A stretch of DNA of 64,000 nt from Stenotrophomonas maltophilia (GCA_900113425.1 FOZF01000001.1:474358-538357), one strand, 5' to 3'; numbered from the stretch's first letter, positions 43,938 through 54,330 are shown. Notes: generated by a model from the letters alone, not told the origin. A program made the numbers and translations.

Positions 43938-44503
43938 CGTCGCCAGGATCCCAGAGCCTGTATCAGGCCCTCCTGCTGCTGGCGCTCTCCGCCGCTGCGG
44001 ACGTCTCCATCGCGCGTACTCCGCTGCCCAGCGCGCTGCAACGTGCGTGCTCGACCGCCATTGACGACCGTATCGAACTGTTGCCGGTGGAGGGAAAGCG
44101 CGTCAGCGCATGTCCCCCGGGGAACGACGAGGGTTGCCCATACAGCGCCCGGGAAGGAAAGACCTTCTTGGACGACACGCCCGATCTCAACAACGACGGG
44201 CGCGAGGACGCGATCCTCACCTACTTCGGCAGCAGCTACGGCGGTATCGATGTTACCGATAAACTGATCCTTGCCCAGTGTGCGGATGGAACCTATATCC
44301 GGCTGTTGGAGGGCAGGTTCACGACATTGACGGCCCCTGTCGCGCCGCATGCTGCCTGGCCAGCACTGGACGCGACACGGGACTGCCCAGCCGGCCAGAA
44401 CGGCACCGTCCGTACCGAGAACATCCAGCTGCAGGTCGACCTGGCGACGATGCGGTATCGCGGTCCAGCAGGCATTGACCTGATCCAGGTCTGCAGTGAA
44501 TAG
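43934..44503 (+). CDS. Exported protein of unknown function with a DLNNDG loop
   Basis: 189 residues from GTG at 43934, which overlaps the preceding stop by 4 bp and has GGAAG six bases upstream; a GTG 30 bases earlier is less likely. A signal peptide (YQALLLLALSAAADVSIA) is followed by a mature part with DLNNDGREDAILTYFGSSYG, similar to the repeat loop in the gene before it, and several cysteines that could pair in the periplasm. The two adjacent genes probably form a co-expressed pair. Function not recognised. Confidence 0.6.
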   Translation: MTSPGSQSLYQALLLLALSAAADVSIARTPLPSALQRACSTAIDDRIELLPVEGKRVSACPPGNDEGCPYSAREGKTFLDDTPDLNNDGREDAILTYFGSSYGGIDVTDKLILAQCADGTYIRLLEGRFTTLTAPVAPHAAWPALDATRDCPAGQNGTVRTENIQLQVDLATMRYRGPAGIDLIQVCSE

Positions 44504-44728
44504 CGACAGATACGGCGCAGAACCGATAGGCCGAATGCCAGGACAATGCTGGGTTGACTCGCAACGTGCAGATGCGCTCCATGCACTCCGCAGGAGGGAA
44601 TGGTAACGGCCAGGACGCGCCAACCTCGTCAGTGCCTGTGTTCCCGAGCCCCCTCCTTTGATCCAGCGCATGCCGTCGCCACAGGCAGGGTGCTATGGTG
44701 GCGCCACCATCTCGCAGGAGCGCCGCTC

Positions 44729-45034
44729 ATGACCCGTTTCCGTTCCGCCGGCTTTGCCCTGGCCGCAGTCGCCACGCCGATGCTGCTCGCCGCCTGTGTC
44801 AGTACGCCCGGACCGGAGGTGAAGGGTACCGGCCGCTGCGACGCCAGCCAGCTCGGCTGGGCAATCGGCCAGCCGGGCAATGAAGAGAACATGCGCCGTC
44901 TATCGCGTGAGAGCGGTGCCGGCCTGGTCAACCCGATCGGCCCGACCACGATTACCACCAAGGATATCCGTCCAGATCGTCTGCGCGTCTACATGGACAA
45001 GGACAACATCATCACCGCTGCCCGCTGCGAGTAA
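44729..45034 (+). CDS. I78-family protease-inhibitor lipoprotein
   Basis: About 101 residues from MTRFRSAGFAL, with CAGGAG eight bases upstream. The lipobox LLAAC ends the signal. The mature part carries the I78 inhibitor pattern: GRCDASQLGWAIGQPG, LSRESGAGLVNPIGP and the C-terminal DRLRVYMDKDNIITAARC. Proteins of this family inhibit serine peptidases and guard the periplasm. It stands alone, 225 bp after the previous gene, with nothing I can identify in that gap. A SMAG repeat follows. Confidence 0.85.
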   Translation: MTRFRSAGFALAAVATPMLLAACVSTPGPEVKGTGRCDASQLGWAIGQPGNEENMRRLSRESGAGLVNPIGPTTITTKDIRPDRLRVYMDKDNIITAARCE

Positions 45035-45052
45035 CCACCGCCGCACGCCTCT

Positions 45053-45077
45053 GTAGAGTCGAGCCCACGCTCGGCTC
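45053..45077 (+). repeat. SMAG/REP-type palindrome
   Basis: GTAGAGTCGAGC CCAC GCTCGGCTCT: the GTAG head and imperfect stem-loop typical of SMAG elements. It lies between two convergent genes, where it may also end transcripts. Confidence 0.8.
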
Positions 45078-45093
45078 TCCAGCGTGACAGGGC

Positions 45094-45978
45094 TCAGGGT
45101 TCGGTATAACCGGCGCAATCCGGCAGTGGCTGGTCGGGGTGAAAACGGCCCTCACTGAAGCGGAAAAGACGCGAATAGCTGCACGCTGGGTCCTGCTCGG
45201 TACGCAGGTCCTTCGCCTTCAACGGCCCCTTCGCCAGCGAATCCTCGAAACGCGATGCACCTGCGGGGAAGCGGGTCGCCACCGTCTGGTAACGAAGCAC
45301 CGGCATGCCCTGCACTGCCGGATCCAGCCCCAGCTTTGCCGAGAACCCATACTCATCGTGGCAGGCACCGGCACGCTGCTTGATGTCCTGCTCGCTGAAG
45401 CAGGCACGGATCATCGCGTTGCCCACCCACGGCACGGTCAGCACATCATCGTCCACCTGGATGCCATCCTGCAGGTGGCGCACGCGTGCCAGCTGCAGCG
45501 TCGATGCGTCTGCACCACCGCCTGAGTACATCATGCTGAAGGTGACCGTGGCGCCTACCAGTACGTTCTGGCGGGCACGCGGCTGCGGGTCAATCACGTC
45601 CTCATCCGCGCCGACACCGGGTGCCAGGCGTACGATCCACGGCCACAGCTTCAGTTCGCTTTCCTGCGGCACGTCAATGCGGACGTGGTAGCTGTGCGGC
45701 TTGCCCTGGCCCCGCACCTTCTCAAGCACTTCCAGCACGGTGGGGCGCTGCCCCTCTTCGGCCACCGGTTGCACGCGCACGCACCAGTTGCCGTCCCGGG
45801 TGCACTCATAAAGTCCTGCCGGGCCCGCCTCCTGGGTGATCAGCACCTGCCCCAGCGGCTCCATCACGTTGCCAGCGGCATCGCGCTGCTGCGGCAGGAT
45901 CGAGCCCTGCGCCAACACCAGCAGCGGAGCGGCCAGCAGTGCAGCACACACGGGCGTGCGGGCAACGATGGGGGGCAT
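45094..45978 (-). CDS. Secreted protein of unknown function
   Basis: 294 residues counting from MPPIVARTPVCAALLAAPL, with AGGAG six bases upstream; an earlier in-frame start lies in the SMAG region and is not used. The signal peptide ends near VLAQG. The mature protein has YECTRDGNWCVRVQP, an Ig-like middle (KPHSYHVRIDVPQESELKLW) and six cysteines, suggesting a disulphide-bonded periplasmic or secreted protein. No family recognised. It is read leftward and is convergent with the I78 inhibitor. Confidence 0.65.
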   Translation of the reverse strand: MPPIVARTPVCAALLAAPLLVLAQGSILPQQRDAAGNVMEPLGQVLITQEAGPAGLYECTRDGNWCVRVQPVAEEGQRPTVLEVLEKVRGQGKPHSYHVRIDVPQESELKLWPWIVRLAPGVGADEDVIDPQPRARQNVLVGATVTFSMMYSGGGADASTLQLARVRHLQDGIQVDDDVLTVPWVGNAMIRACFSEQDIKQRAGACHDEYGFSAKLGLDPAVQGMPVLRYQTVATRFPAGASRFEDSLAKGPLKAKDLRTEQDPACSYSRLFRFSEGRFHPDQPLPDCAGYTEP

Positions 45979-46023
45979 GGGCGGCTCCTGGGGCTGGGAC
46001 TTCGATGGTAACCGTTGCCCGGG

Positions 46024-46088
46024 CAGAGTCGAGCCATGCTTGACTGCTGCCTGCCGGGAAGAGCAGCCGAGCACGGGCTCGGCTCTAC
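46024..46088. repeat. Pair of inverted SMAG-type palindromes
   Basis: A plus-oriented element (GCAGAGTCGAGC CAT GCTTGACT, 46024-46046) faces a minus-oriented one (46065-46088, reading GTAGAGCCGAGC on the minus strand). It lies between dld and the secreted-protein gene. Confidence 0.75.
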
Positions 46089-46089
46089 A

Positions 46090-47790
46090 TCATCCGCAGT
46101 CGCAGCCCCCCCAGCCCCTGGCCTTCGATGTCTGCCCGATGCCCGGGTTGAACGTATTGCTGGGGTCCAGCTGGCGGTAGAACCCGGCCAGCGCCGGCTT
46201 GGCCGGGTACAGGTGGCCGACGTTGTGCTCGGCCGGATACTCGGCCCCGCGCTGGTCCAGCAGTGCCCACATCGCGTGCTCGATCGCCATCGGATCTTCG
46301 CCCTTGCGCGCGATGTAGTCCTGGTGGAACACGTGGCACAGGAAGTGGCCGTAGTACAGCTTGTGCAGCAGGCGGCTTTCGATGTCGGCGGGCAGCTGCT
46401 CGAACCAGTCTGCGTCGTCGCGACGCAATGCGATGTCGAGCGCGACGATGTCCTGCACCTGTTGGCGATGCACCTCGCGATAGCGCACGGCAGCACCGGC
46501 CACGGCAAAACGGTGCAGGAAGGCCTTGCGCCCTTCTTCGGCCGTGCAGTGGAAATAGCCGCCTTCGTGCTCGGCGAAGAATTGCTGCAACCAGGCCTCG
46601 GTCTCCGCTGCATCCTGTGCGGAGACCTTCAGCAGCAGATGATGCTCGTAACGCTGCCGGAATTCGCCCATGCGCTGGGGCAGGTGCGAGGGCAGCAGGC
46701 CGGTCAGCACCTGCATCACCCGATCGGTCACGCCGCGCAGGCCCAGCCGCTCGAACCAGCCGTCAACCCTGCTCTTCAGTGCGAATGCCGCGGGCACCCG
46801 TGCGGTGCCGAGCCGGTCGATCAGCAGGAATGTGTCCTTTCCATAGCGCTCGCCGATATCGTAGGCGTCTCGGTGGATGTACTCACCGGCGATCGGCAGG
46901 CGATCGAAGCCGGTCAGCAGTTGGCGGCGGATGGCAGTGAAACTCCCGGTACGGTTGCTGCCGATGTAGAAGACCTCGGCGGGCTCCTTCTCAAACGTAT
47001 CCAGGCGCACCGCGAACACCGCCAGTTTGCCGGCTGAACCCGCCGCTTCGTAGTGACGACTGGGATCGGCATTGAAGCGCGCCGGGGTATCGGCATCGAC
47101 CCTGCGCACTTCGTCGGCGTAGCGCGGATCGGAGGCGGAACGGCCGTCGCCGTCACTGACATCGGCGGCACCGTAGTCACCCGCCTGCAGGCGCTGCAGG
47201 ATCTGCTCGGGGGTATCGCCCAGCGCGATGCCCAGGTGGTTGACCAGCTGCAACCGGCCTTGCGCATCGACCTGCGCATACAGCGCCAGCTCGGTATAGG
47301 CCGGGCCACGCCGCACCAGCGCACCGCCGGAGTTGTTGCAGATGCCGCCCAGCACCGAGGCGCCGATGCAGGACGAGCCGATCACCGAATGCGGCTCGCG
47401 CCCCAGCGGCGCCAGCGTCTGCTCCAGCCGGTCCAGGGTGGCGCCCGGCAGACACACCACCTGGCGGCCTTCGTTCAACAACTGGATGCCGGTCAGGCGC
47501 AGGGTACTGACCAGCACGACCGGGCGTCCATAATCATTGCCGTCCGGGGTCGAGCCGCCGGTCAGGCCGGTATTGGCGGCCTGCAGGATGATCGCTGCCC
47601 CGCCCTGCACCGCCGCCTGCAGCACACGCCACAGTTCCAGCAACGTGCCCGGACGCACCACCGCCAGCACCGCGCCGTCGCCGAAGCGGTAGCCCCGGCG
47701 GAAGCGGCGGGTCGCCTTGTCGCGGGTCAGCACATGGCGGCTGCCGACAGCAGCGCGCAGCTGCGGCAGCATGGCCTCGTGGCCAGTCAT
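46090..47790 (-). CDS. dld: D-lactate dehydrogenase, FAD- and quinone-dependent
   Basis: 566 residues of the membrane-associated Dld family. The FAD-binding part has [20 protein letters not shown] and [21 protein letters not shown]; the family-specific cap and membrane-contact regions follow ([33 protein letters not shown]) and a C-terminal [11 protein letters not shown]. It oxidises D-lactate to pyruvate and passes electrons to quinone. Last gene of the lld operon, overlapping lldD by 4 bp. Confidence 0.95.
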   Translation of the reverse strand: MTGHEAMLPQLRAAVGSRHVLTRDKATRRFRRGYRFGDGAVLAVVRPGTLLELWRVLQAAVQGGAAIILQAANTGLTGGSTPDGNDYGRPVVLVSTLRLTGIQLLNEGRQVVCLPGATLDRLEQTLAPLGREPHSVIGSSCIGASVLGGICNNSGGALVRRGPAYTELALYAQVDAQGRLQLVNHLGIALGDTPEQILQRLQAGDYGAADVSDGDGRSASDPRYADEVRRVDADTPARFNADPSRHYEAAGSAGKLAVFAVRLDTFEKEPAEVFYIGSNRTGSFTAIRRQLLTGFDRLPIAGEYIHRDAYDIGERYGKDTFLLIDRLGTARVPAAFALKSRVDGWFERLGLRGVTDRVMQVLTGLLPSHLPQRMGEFRQRYEHHLLLKVSAQDAAETEAWLQQFFAEHEGGYFHCTAEEGRKAFLHRFAVAGAAVRYREVHRQQVQDIVALDIALRRDDADWFEQLPADIESRLLHKLYYGHFLCHVFHQDYIARKGEDPMAIEHAMWALLDQRGAEYPAEHNVGHLYPAKPALAGFYRQLDPSNTFNPGIGQTSKARGWGGCDCG

Positions 47791-48926
47791 GGCAGACGCA
47801 CCAGTGAATCACGGCCGATGTCGGCAATGCGGTGCGCGCCGGTCAGCGTCATCGCCACGCGCATCTCCCTGGCGATCAGGTCCAGCAGGTTGGCCACGCC
47901 GGCCTCACCCTGCGCGGCGAGCGCATAGACGAAGGCACGCCCCAGCAGCACGGTGTCAGCGCCCAGCGCCAGCATGCGCACCACGTCCAGTCCGGTGCGG
48001 ATGCCGGAATCGGCGAGGATCTTCAGATCGCCCTGTACCGCGTCAGCGATGGCCGGCAGCGCGCGTGCGGTGGACAGCACACCATCGAGCTGGCGCCCCC
48101 CGTGATTGGAGACCACGATGCCATCGGCACCGAATGCAACCGCGTCGCGTGCGTCTTCCGGGTCGAGGATGCCCTTGATCACCATCGGTCCCTTCCAGAA
48201 CTCGCGGATCCACTCCAGGTCCTTCCACGAAATGGATGGATCGAAGTTGCTGCCCAGCCAGCCGATATAGTCCTCCAGCCCGGTGGGATTGCCGCGATAG
48301 GTGGAGATGTTGCCGAGATCGTGCGGACGTCCGAACAGCCCCACGTCCCAGGCCCAGCGGGGATGGGTGATGGCCTGGCCGATGCGGCGCAGCGGTGCAT
48401 TCGGACCGCTCATGCCGGAGTGCGCGTCTCGATAGCGCGCACCCGGTACCGGCATGTCCACGGTGAACACCAGCGTCGTCACGCCCGCTGCCTGGGCGCG
48501 CTCTAGGGCGTTGCGCATGAAGCCGCGATCGCGCAGCACGTACAGCTGGAACCACATCGACCGCTGGATCGCCGGGGCCACTTCCTCGATCGGGCACACC
48601 GACACGGTGGACAGGGTGAACGGAATGCCGCGGCTGTCAGCCGCCCGCGCCGCCTGCACTTCACCGCGGCGTGCATACATGCCGGTGAGGCCGACCGGCG
48701 CCAGTGCCACCGGCATCGCCAGCGTCTCGCCGAACAGCTCGGTCTCCAGGCTCAGGTCGGACATGTTGCGCAGGACACGCTGGCGCAGTGCGATATCGGA
48801 CAGATCCGAAACGTTGCGCTTCAGCGTGTGCTCGGCATAGGCGCCGCCATCGATGTAGTGGAACAGGAACGGCGGCAGCCGGCGTTTGGCTGCGGCGCGG
48901 TAATCGGTGGAGGCGGAGATGATCAT
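47787..48926 (-). CDS. lldD: L-lactate dehydrogenase, FMN-dependent
   Basis: 379 residues from [20 protein letters not shown]. The FMN-enzyme signature with the catalytic histidine is [13 protein letters not shown] near residues 270-282; [18 protein letters not shown] and [15 protein letters not shown] are further family motifs. The membrane-bound enzyme converts L-lactate to pyruvate and reduces quinone. It starts four bases after the lldR stop and overlaps dld, so lldP-lldR-lldD-dld is one transcription unit. Confidence 0.97.
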   Translation of the reverse strand: MIISASTDYRAAAKRRLPPFLFHYIDGGAYAEHTLKRNVSDLSDIALRQRVLRNMSDLSLETELFGETLAMPVALAPVGLTGMYARRGEVQAARAADSRGIPFTLSTVSVCPIEEVAPAIQRSMWFQLYVLRDRGFMRNALERAQAAGVTTLVFTVDMPVPGARYRDAHSGMSGPNAPLRRIGQAITHPRWAWDVGLFGRPHDLGNISTYRGNPTGLEDYIGWLGSNFDPSISWKDLEWIREFWKGPMVIKGILDPEDARDAVAFGADGIVVSNHGGRQLDGVLSTARALPAIADAVQGDLKILADSGIRTGLDVVRMLALGADTVLLGRAFVYALAAQGEAGVANLLDLIAREMRVAMTLTGAHRIADIGRDSLVRLP

Positions 48927-48930
48927 GGGG

Positions 48931-49695
48931 TCAACCGTGTGGTGAAGGCAGGCGCGAGGCCCGTGCGCGCCGGGCTTCGTTGTCGTCGAGCGTGCGCAGC
49001 GTGGTATGCACGAATTCAAGGTGGGCATGCGCGGCGGCGCGCGCGCGCTCCGGGTCACCGGCCAGCACGGCATCCATCATTTCGCGATGCTGGTCGGACA
49101 ATGGCGAGAATGTTCTTGCCGAGGTGTAGAGCTTTTCGCGGCTCTGCGAGATGTTGGTCTGCAGCAGATCGAACAGGCCACGCATCACCTGCAGCAGCAC
49201 CAGGTTGTGCGAGGCCTCGGCGATGGACAGGTGGAAAGCCGCATCGGCCTGCGCCTCGCCTGAAGGATCATCCTTGCCATGCGCATCCATCATGGTCTGG
49301 AAGGCCTGGGCGATACGCGCCCGATCCTCATCGGTGGCACGCAGCGCTGCATGCCAGGCCGTCGCGCCTTCCAGCGCATGACGGATCTCCAGCACGTCGA
49401 AGCGGTATTCCGGGTCGCCCTGGAACAACGGCAGGTACGGAGCCAGGGGTTCATCCAGCGCCTGCCGCGCGCGCGTCGCCGGCTCCGCCACGTAGGTGCC
49501 GCCGCCCACGCGTGCGCTCAGCAGGCCCTGGCTGGACAGCTGCGCGATGGCCTCGCGCAGCGCCGTGCGCGAGACACCCAGCTGCACCGCCAGCGCGCGC
49601 TCGGCCGGAAGCCGGTCACCCGGCTGCAGCTGCCGCTCCTGCACCAGACCACGCAGCTGCGCGGCCACCTTGTCTGAAATCCGTTGCGTGCTCAT
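48931..49695 (-). CDS. lldR: Lactate-responsive GntR-family regulator LldR
   Basis: 254 residues of the FadR subgroup. The winged-helix N-terminus has [21 protein letters not shown] and [15 protein letters not shown]; the helical ligand-binding C-terminal domain contains [20 protein letters not shown] and [16 protein letters not shown], with the histidines that bind metal in FadR-C proteins. In other bacteria LldR represses or, with lactate, allows lldPRD expression. Palindromic operators of matching type are present upstream of lldP. The gene lies between lldP and lldD. Confidence 0.93.
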   Translation of the reverse strand: MSTQRISDKVAAQLRGLVQERQLQPGDRLPAERALAVQLGVSRTALREAIAQLSSQGLLSARVGGGTYVAEPATRARQALDEPLAPYLPLFQGDPEYRFDVLEIRHALEGATAWHAALRATDEDRARIAQAFQTMMDAHGKDDPSGEAQADAAFHLSIAEASHNLVLLQVMRGLFDLLQTNISQSREKLYTSARTFSPLSDQHREMMDAVLAGDPERARAAAHAHLEFVHTTLRTLDDNEARRARASRLPSPHG

Positions 49696-49766
49696 GGCGC
49701 CATTGTGGCCCGAAGCGCCTGGCAGGTGCGGCCCATGCTGAGCGGGTAGGTCGTCGGCTGCATGGC

Positions 49767-51425
49767 TCAGGGAATCATCCAGGTCAGCCAGTACGCCTGC
49801 GCGGTGGTGATCAGGCCGACCATCACGGTGAAGATCAGGCTGTGCTTGACGGTGAAGCGGAACAGGTCCGATTCCTTGCCGGCCAGGCCGACCGCGGCGC
49901 AGGCGATGGCAATCGACTGCGGCGAGATCATCTTGCCGGTGACTCCGCCGGTGGTGTTGGCCGCCACCAGCAGCACCTCGGACACGCCGATCTGCTGCGC
50001 GGTGGTGGCCTGCAGGGCCGAGAACAGCGCGTTGGAGGACGTGTCCGAGCCGGTCAGGAATACGCCCAGCCAGCCCAGGAACGGCGAGAAGAAGGTGAAC
50101 GCCTTGCCGGTATGGGCCAACGCCAGCGCCAGCGTGGCCGACAGGCCCGAATAGTTGGCGATGAAGGCAAAGGCCAGCACCATGCCGATCGAGTAGATCG
50201 GCGTGCGCAGCTCGCGCACGGTCTCACCGAAGGTCTGCAGCGCCGCCTTGGCCGGCATGCGCAGGGCCAGGATGGCAATCACTGCGGCGAGGATGATCGA
50301 CGTGCCGGTGGCCGAGAACGCGTCGAATTTATAGACCGCCTCGTAGCTCAACGGCGCAGGCACGATCGGTGGCATCTTCTGCACCATCTGGTCCAGGCCC
50401 GGCACCGGGATCTTCAGCACCCAGCTTTCCAGCGGGCCACCCGCCGCGAACAGCGACTTGAAGGGCTTGATGCTCCACAGCGTGACCATCGCGGTGAGGA
50501 TCAGGAACGGCCACCAGGCCTTGGCAATCTGGCCGGCACTGTGACGCGGCGTCTCAAGCGGCTGCACGGCCGCCTCGGCACGGGTTTCGGTATCGAAGCG
50601 GAAAATGCGGACGGGTTTCCAGCGGCGCAGGAACAGGGTCAGGCACACCAGCGACGCCAGCGACGCGGTGATGTCCGGCAATTCCGGGCCGATGAAGTTG
50701 GAGGTCAGGTACTGGGCAATGGCGAACGACCCGCCGGCCACCAGCACCGCCGGCCAGGTTTCACTGATGCCACGCCAGCCGTCCATGATTGCCATGATCC
50801 AGAACAGCACGATGATGGTCAGGAACGGCAGCTGGCGACCGGCCATCTGGCCGATCTCGAAGGCATCCAGGCCGGTGACCTGTCCCGCCACGATGATCGG
50901 AATGCCCATCGCACCGAATGCCACCGGCGCGGTATTGACGATCAGGCACAGGCCCGCTGCATACAGCGGCTTGAAGCCCAGCCCGACCAGCAGCGCTGCG
51001 GTGATCGCCACCGGCGCGCCGAACCCCGCCGCGCCTTCCAGGAAGGCACCAAAGGCGAAGCCGACCATCAGCATCTGCAGGCGCTGGTCTTCGGTCACCG
51101 ACAGGATCGAAGCGCGGATGATGTCGAACTGCCCGGTCTTGACCGAGACCTTGTACAGGAACACCGCGCCGATGATGATCCAGGCGATCGGCCACAGCCC
51201 GTAGACGAAACCGAAGCCGGCCGCGCCCAACGCCTGGGTCAGCGGCATGCGGTAGAACAGCAGGGCCACGGCCAGTGCGATGGCCACGGTGATCGTGCCG
51301 GCCAGCCAGCCCTTCATGCGCAGCACGGCCAGGGCAACGAAGAAGAATGCGATCGGCAGCAGCGCGATCAGGCTGGACAACCACAGGTTGCCGGCGGGGT
51401 CGTACAGGTGTTGCCAGGGTTGCAT
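49767..51425 (-). CDS. lldP: L-lactate permease LldP
   Basis: 552 residues from [13 protein letters not shown], with GAGAG five bases upstream; a longer start would run into the operator. Many membrane helices across the length, with the family segments [22 protein letters not shown] and [18 protein letters not shown] and [19 protein letters not shown]. It is a proton-driven uptake system for L-lactate, D-lactate and glycolate. First gene of the lactate operon. Confidence 0.96.
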   Translation of the reverse strand: MQPWQHLYDPAGNLWLSSLIALLPIAFFFVALAVLRMKGWLAGTITVAIALAVALLFYRMPLTQALGAAGFGFVYGLWPIAWIIIGAVFLYKVSVKTGQFDIIRASILSVTEDQRLQMLMVGFAFGAFLEGAAGFGAPVAITAALLVGLGFKPLYAAGLCLIVNTAPVAFGAMGIPIIVAGQVTGLDAFEIGQMAGRQLPFLTIIVLFWIMAIMDGWRGISETWPAVLVAGGSFAIAQYLTSNFIGPELPDITASLASLVCLTLFLRRWKPVRIFRFDTETRAEAAVQPLETPRHSAGQIAKAWWPFLILTAMVTLWSIKPFKSLFAAGGPLESWVLKIPVPGLDQMVQKMPPIVPAPLSYEAVYKFDAFSATGTSIILAAVIAILALRMPAKAALQTFGETVRELRTPIYSIGMVLAFAFIANYSGLSATLALALAHTGKAFTFFSPFLGWLGVFLTGSDTSSNALFSALQATTAQQIGVSEVLLVAANTTGGVTGKMISPQSIAIACAAVGLAGKESDLFRFTVKHSLIFTVMVGLITTAQAYWLTWMIP

Positions 51426-51485
51426 GGAGGCTCTCGACGGGGGCGGAATGTTTCCCCACCGCATGCGATGGGACGCCGTGGTCAC

Positions 51486-51508
51486 GATTATTGGTATTAC
51501 CAATAATC
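51486..51508. promoter_or_regulatory. LldR-type operator, site near lldP
   Basis: A perfect 23-bp palindrome, half-site GATTATTGGTA around one central T, 60 bp before the lldP start. The core TTGGTATTACCAA is the operator form known for LldR of enteric bacteria. Confidence 0.85.
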
Positions 51509-51585
51509 AAATTCATCGGACCACTTGAAGCGGATTGAACCGCCATTTCGACGAAGAGCCTATTAGACCATAGAGTTACCGGCCA

Positions 51586-51602
51586 TATTGGTATTACCAA
51601 TA
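51586..51602. promoter_or_regulatory. LldR-type operator, distal site
   Basis: A perfect 17-bp palindrome, half-site TATTGGTA around a central T, with its centre 97 bp from that of the nearer site. Two sites flanking the promoter would suit DNA looping by LldR. I could not place the promoter between them. Confidence 0.85.
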
Positions 51603-51642
51603 GAGCGCCGCGTGACAAAAGCTGGAAGGTGCTGCTGCCCCG

Positions 51643-52092
51643 CTAGAGCCTGTCCGCCAGCCGTCGCATCACCGCCAGCACCAGCAGGCACAGCACGCTC
51701 ACGCCAAGGGCAATGACGTACTTGCCGATGCCCACCGCAATACCGATGGCGGCGGCCATCACCAGCGAACTGGCCGTGGTCAGCCCGCTGACCTGGTCCT
51801 CGCGGCTGCCACGCAGGATGGTGCCTGCGGCAACGAAGCCGACGCAGGCCACCACCGCTTCGATCAGGCGCACCGGGTCGACCTGCAGCAGATCGCGGTA
51901 GCGCTCCTGCTGGAAATGCTCGGCCACGGAATCGCCGAGACCGACGATGAGGGCTGCGGCGCCGGCAATCATCATGTGCGTGCGCAGGCCCGCCGCATGC
52001 TTGCCCATCTCGCGCTCGATACCGAGCACGCCACCGAACAGCATCGCGGCGGCCACGCGCAGCAGGATCGATACATCCTGGTTGAGTTCCAT
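51643..52092 (-). CDS. MgtC/SapB-family membrane protein
   Basis: 149 residues from MELNQDVSILLRVAAAMLFG, with GGAGA six bases upstream. It has four or five membrane helices and the MgtC signature GGVLGIEREMGKHAAGLRTHMM near the start, then VGFVAAGTIL and GLTTASSLVMAAAIGIAVG. MgtC relatives help bacteria cope with low magnesium or act on membrane energy. It lacks the C-terminal ACT-like domain of true MgtC, so this is the short SapB-like type. Its stop is 40 bp from the distal LldR operator. Confidence 0.9.
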   Translation of the reverse strand: MELNQDVSILLRVAAAMLFGGVLGIEREMGKHAAGLRTHMMIAGAAALIVGLGDSVAEHFQQERYRDLLQVDPVRLIEAVVACVGFVAAGTILRGSREDQVSGLTTASSLVMAAAIGIAVGIGKYVIALGVSVLCLLVLAVMRRLADRL

Positions 52093-52173
52093 CGACGTCT
52101 CCGGGAGTTTCCCGAAGCGTTGCGCGTCAGCCGTCGGATCGCGGTGAAGGCCGCACCACGGCCCGTTCACCCG

Positions 52174-52195
52174 GTAGCGCCGGGCCATGCCCGGC
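52174..52195 (+). repeat. SMAG/REP-type palindrome
   Basis: GTAGCGCCGGGC CAT GCCCGGC, a GTAG-headed stem-loop with a perfect 7-bp stem, between the MgtC-type gene and the short-chain dehydrogenase. Confidence 0.85.
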
Positions 52196-52219
52196 ACCAC
52201 CGTCCCTGCGGTCACCGCA

Positions 52220-52978
52220 TCATTGCGCCAGATAACCGCCATCGATCGCGTAATAGGTGCCGGTCGCGAACGAGGCATCGTCGCTGGCCAGCCAGGCGAC
52301 CAGCGCCGCCACTTCCTCGGCCTTGCCCAGCCGCTTCAACGCGTGGCGGTCTTCCAGCGTGGCGCGCACCTTCGGATCCATCTTCTCCAGCAGCGGCGTG
52401 GCGATGAAGCCCGGTCCCACCGCGTTGACACGGATGCCATCGGCAGCGTGCTCCCACGCCGCGGTCTGCGTCAGGCCGACCACACCATGCTTGGCCGCCA
52501 CGTACGCGGTCGAACCGGCATAGCCCACCTGGCCCAGGATCGAGGCCATGTTGATGATGCTGCCGCCCTTCCCGGCCGCGCGCATGGCCTGGATCTGCGC
52601 ACGCTGGCACAGGAATACACTGGTCAGGTTCACATCGACCACCCGCTTCCAGCCATCGATGGGGTAGTCGCCGCTGCTCGCCGCCGGGCCGCTGATGCCG
52701 GCGTTGTTGACCGCGACGTGCACGCCGCCCAGCTCCTTCACTGTGCGCTGCACCGCCGCCTCCACGGCAGCTTCATCCGTGACGTCCAAAGCGATGCCGA
52801 TGGCGCGGCTGCCACGCCGGGTCAGCGCTTCCACGGTGGCGTCCACCGCGTCCTGCTTCAGGTCCCACACTGACACCGCAGCACCGGACGCTGCCAGCAG
52901 TTCGGCCACGGCCAGGCCGATGCCGGAAACGCCACCGGTCACGATCGCCGCCTTGCCGCCGAGCTGATAGTCGATCAT
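52220..52978 (-). CDS. Short-chain dehydrogenase/reductase
   Basis: 252 residues from MIDYQLGGKAAIVTGG, with GGAGA seven bases upstream. Classical SDR marks: the cofactor motif TGGVSGIG, NNAGISG, the catalytic set with SILGQVGYAGSTAYVAAKH (S, Y and K) and VGPGFIATPL. FAIDGGYLAQ-type ending (YAIDGGYLAQ) is typical. D37-equivalent residue in VWDLK suggests use of NAD. The substrate is not evident. It is divergent from the Old Yellow Enzyme gene, so both may share control. Confidence 0.9.
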   Translation of the reverse strand: MIDYQLGGKAAIVTGGVSGIGLAVAELLAASGAAVSVWDLKQDAVDATVEALTRRGSRAIGIALDVTDEAAVEAAVQRTVKELGGVHVAVNNAGISGPAASSGDYPIDGWKRVVDVNLTSVFLCQRAQIQAMRAAGKGGSIINMASILGQVGYAGSTAYVAAKHGVVGLTQTAAWEHAADGIRVNAVGPGFIATPLLEKMDPKVRATLEDRHALKRLGKAEEVAALVAWLASDDASFATGTYYAIDGGYLAQ

Positions 52979-53155
52979 CTGTGTTTCTCCATCTATCCAT
53001 CGGGAATCGATGTGGACACGTGTCCACGCGCGGCCCACGGTACGCCCCGCCGTGTTACGGCCGCGCCACTTCCAGGCGCTGCAACGAACCTTCCCATCGC
53101 TGCAACGCGTTCGACCGTATGCTCGACCTCACCCTCCCCTGCTGTGGAAACTCCA

Positions 53156-54247
53156 ATGAATCCCGCTGACGCCCTGCTGTTCACGCCCACTCACCTGGGT
53201 GACATCGCTGCCGCGAACCGCATCGCCATGGCACCGCTCACGCGCAACCGCGCCCTGCCCGACCGCGTCCCTTCTCCGCTGGCGATCACCTATTACCGCC
53301 AACGTGCCAGTGCCGGCCTGATCATTGCGGAAGCCACCCAGATCAGCCCTCTGGGCCAGGGCTACCTTGATACGCCGGGCATCTACAGCGCCGAGCAGGT
53401 CGCTGCGTGGAAATCCATCACCGACGCGGTGCACGCCGAAGGTGGCCGCATCGTGCTGCAGCTGTGGCATGTGGGTCGCATCTCCCACACCAGCCTGCTG
53501 CCGGAAGGCGAAGTGCCGGTGGCACCCAGCGCCCTCCGCGCCAATGGCAAGACCTTCACCGCCAATGGATTCGAGGATGTCTCCGCGCCGCGCGCATTGG
53601 CGCTGGAGGAGATTCCGCAACTCATCGAGGATTACCGTAGCGCCGCGCGCAATGCCATTGCCGCAGGCTTCGATGGGGTCGAGGTACATGCAGCCAACGG
53701 CTACCTGATCGACCAGTTCCTGCGCGATGGCAGCAACCATCGGGACGATGCCTACGGTGGAAGCATCGAGAACCGTACGCGGCTGCTGTTCGAAGTGGTC
53801 AGCGCGGTCGCCGAAGCAATCGGCGCCGGCCGCACCGGCGTGCGCCTGTCACCGGTCACGCCGGTCAATGATGCCCATGACAGCAACCCGCAGCCGCTGT
53901 TCAACCGTGCGGTGGAGCGCCTGGACACGATCGACGGACTGGCCTTCATCCATGTCATCGAAGGTGCGACCGGTGGTGATCGGGACAACATCGCATTCGA
54001 CTACCCTGCGCTGCGCGCACGCTTCCGTGGCGCCTGGATTGCCAACAACGGATACGACGCTGTGCGTGCAGGGCAGGCCCTTGCCAGCGGCTATGCCGAC
54101 ATGATCGCGTTCGGCCGGCCCTTCATCGCCAACCCGGATCTGGTCGCGCGACTGCGTAGTGGTGCCGCGCTGGCGGAGCTCGATCCGGCCACCTTGTATG
54201 GCGGTGGCGAACACGGCTACATCGACTACCCGGCACTGGATGCCTGA
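53156..54247 (+). CDS. Old Yellow Enzyme family alkene reductase (NemA-like)
   Basis: 363 residues from MNPADALLFTPTHLGD. FMN-binding and active-site marks: RIAMAPLTRNRAL at the start, QLWHVGRISH, and VHAANGYLIDQFL with the substrate-binding pair H178 and N181, followed by DDAYGGSIENRTRLL. The C-terminal ANNGYDAVRA and FGRPFIANPDLV hold the flavin phosphate. These enzymes reduce activated double bonds and nitro compounds with NADPH. It faces away from the SDR gene across 177 bp. Confidence 0.94.
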   Translation: MNPADALLFTPTHLGDIAAANRIAMAPLTRNRALPDRVPSPLAITYYRQRASAGLIIAEATQISPLGQGYLDTPGIYSAEQVAAWKSITDAVHAEGGRIVLQLWHVGRISHTSLLPEGEVPVAPSALRANGKTFTANGFEDVSAPRALALEEIPQLIEDYRSAARNAIAAGFDGVEVHAANGYLIDQFLRDGSNHRDDAYGGSIENRTRLLFEVVSAVAEAIGAGRTGVRLSPVTPVNDAHDSNPQPLFNRAVERLDTIDGLAFIHVIEGATGGDRDNIAFDYPALRARFRGAWIANNGYDAVRAGQALASGYADMIAFGRPFIANPDLVARLRSGAALAELDPATLYGGGEHGYIDYPALDA

Positions 54248-54293
54248 CCACGGGTGCGAGCCGGTCCACCCGGCCCGGCGTGGCCCATGGAAG

Positions 54294-54316
54294 GTAGCGC
54301 CGGGCCATGCCCGGCG
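54294..54316 (+). repeat. SMAG/REP-type palindrome
   Basis: GTAG head with a perfect 8-bp stem CGCCGGGC / GCCCGGCG around CAT, between the convergent Old Yellow Enzyme and ester-hydrolase genes. Confidence 0.88.
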
Positions 54317-54330
54317 TTGCCCGCCCCGTT

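Noticed and set aside
48828..51506. 892-codon plus-strand open frame opposite the lactate operon
   Set aside because: Translation is Arg/Gln/Asp-rich noise; lldP, lldR and lldD on the other strand are certain.
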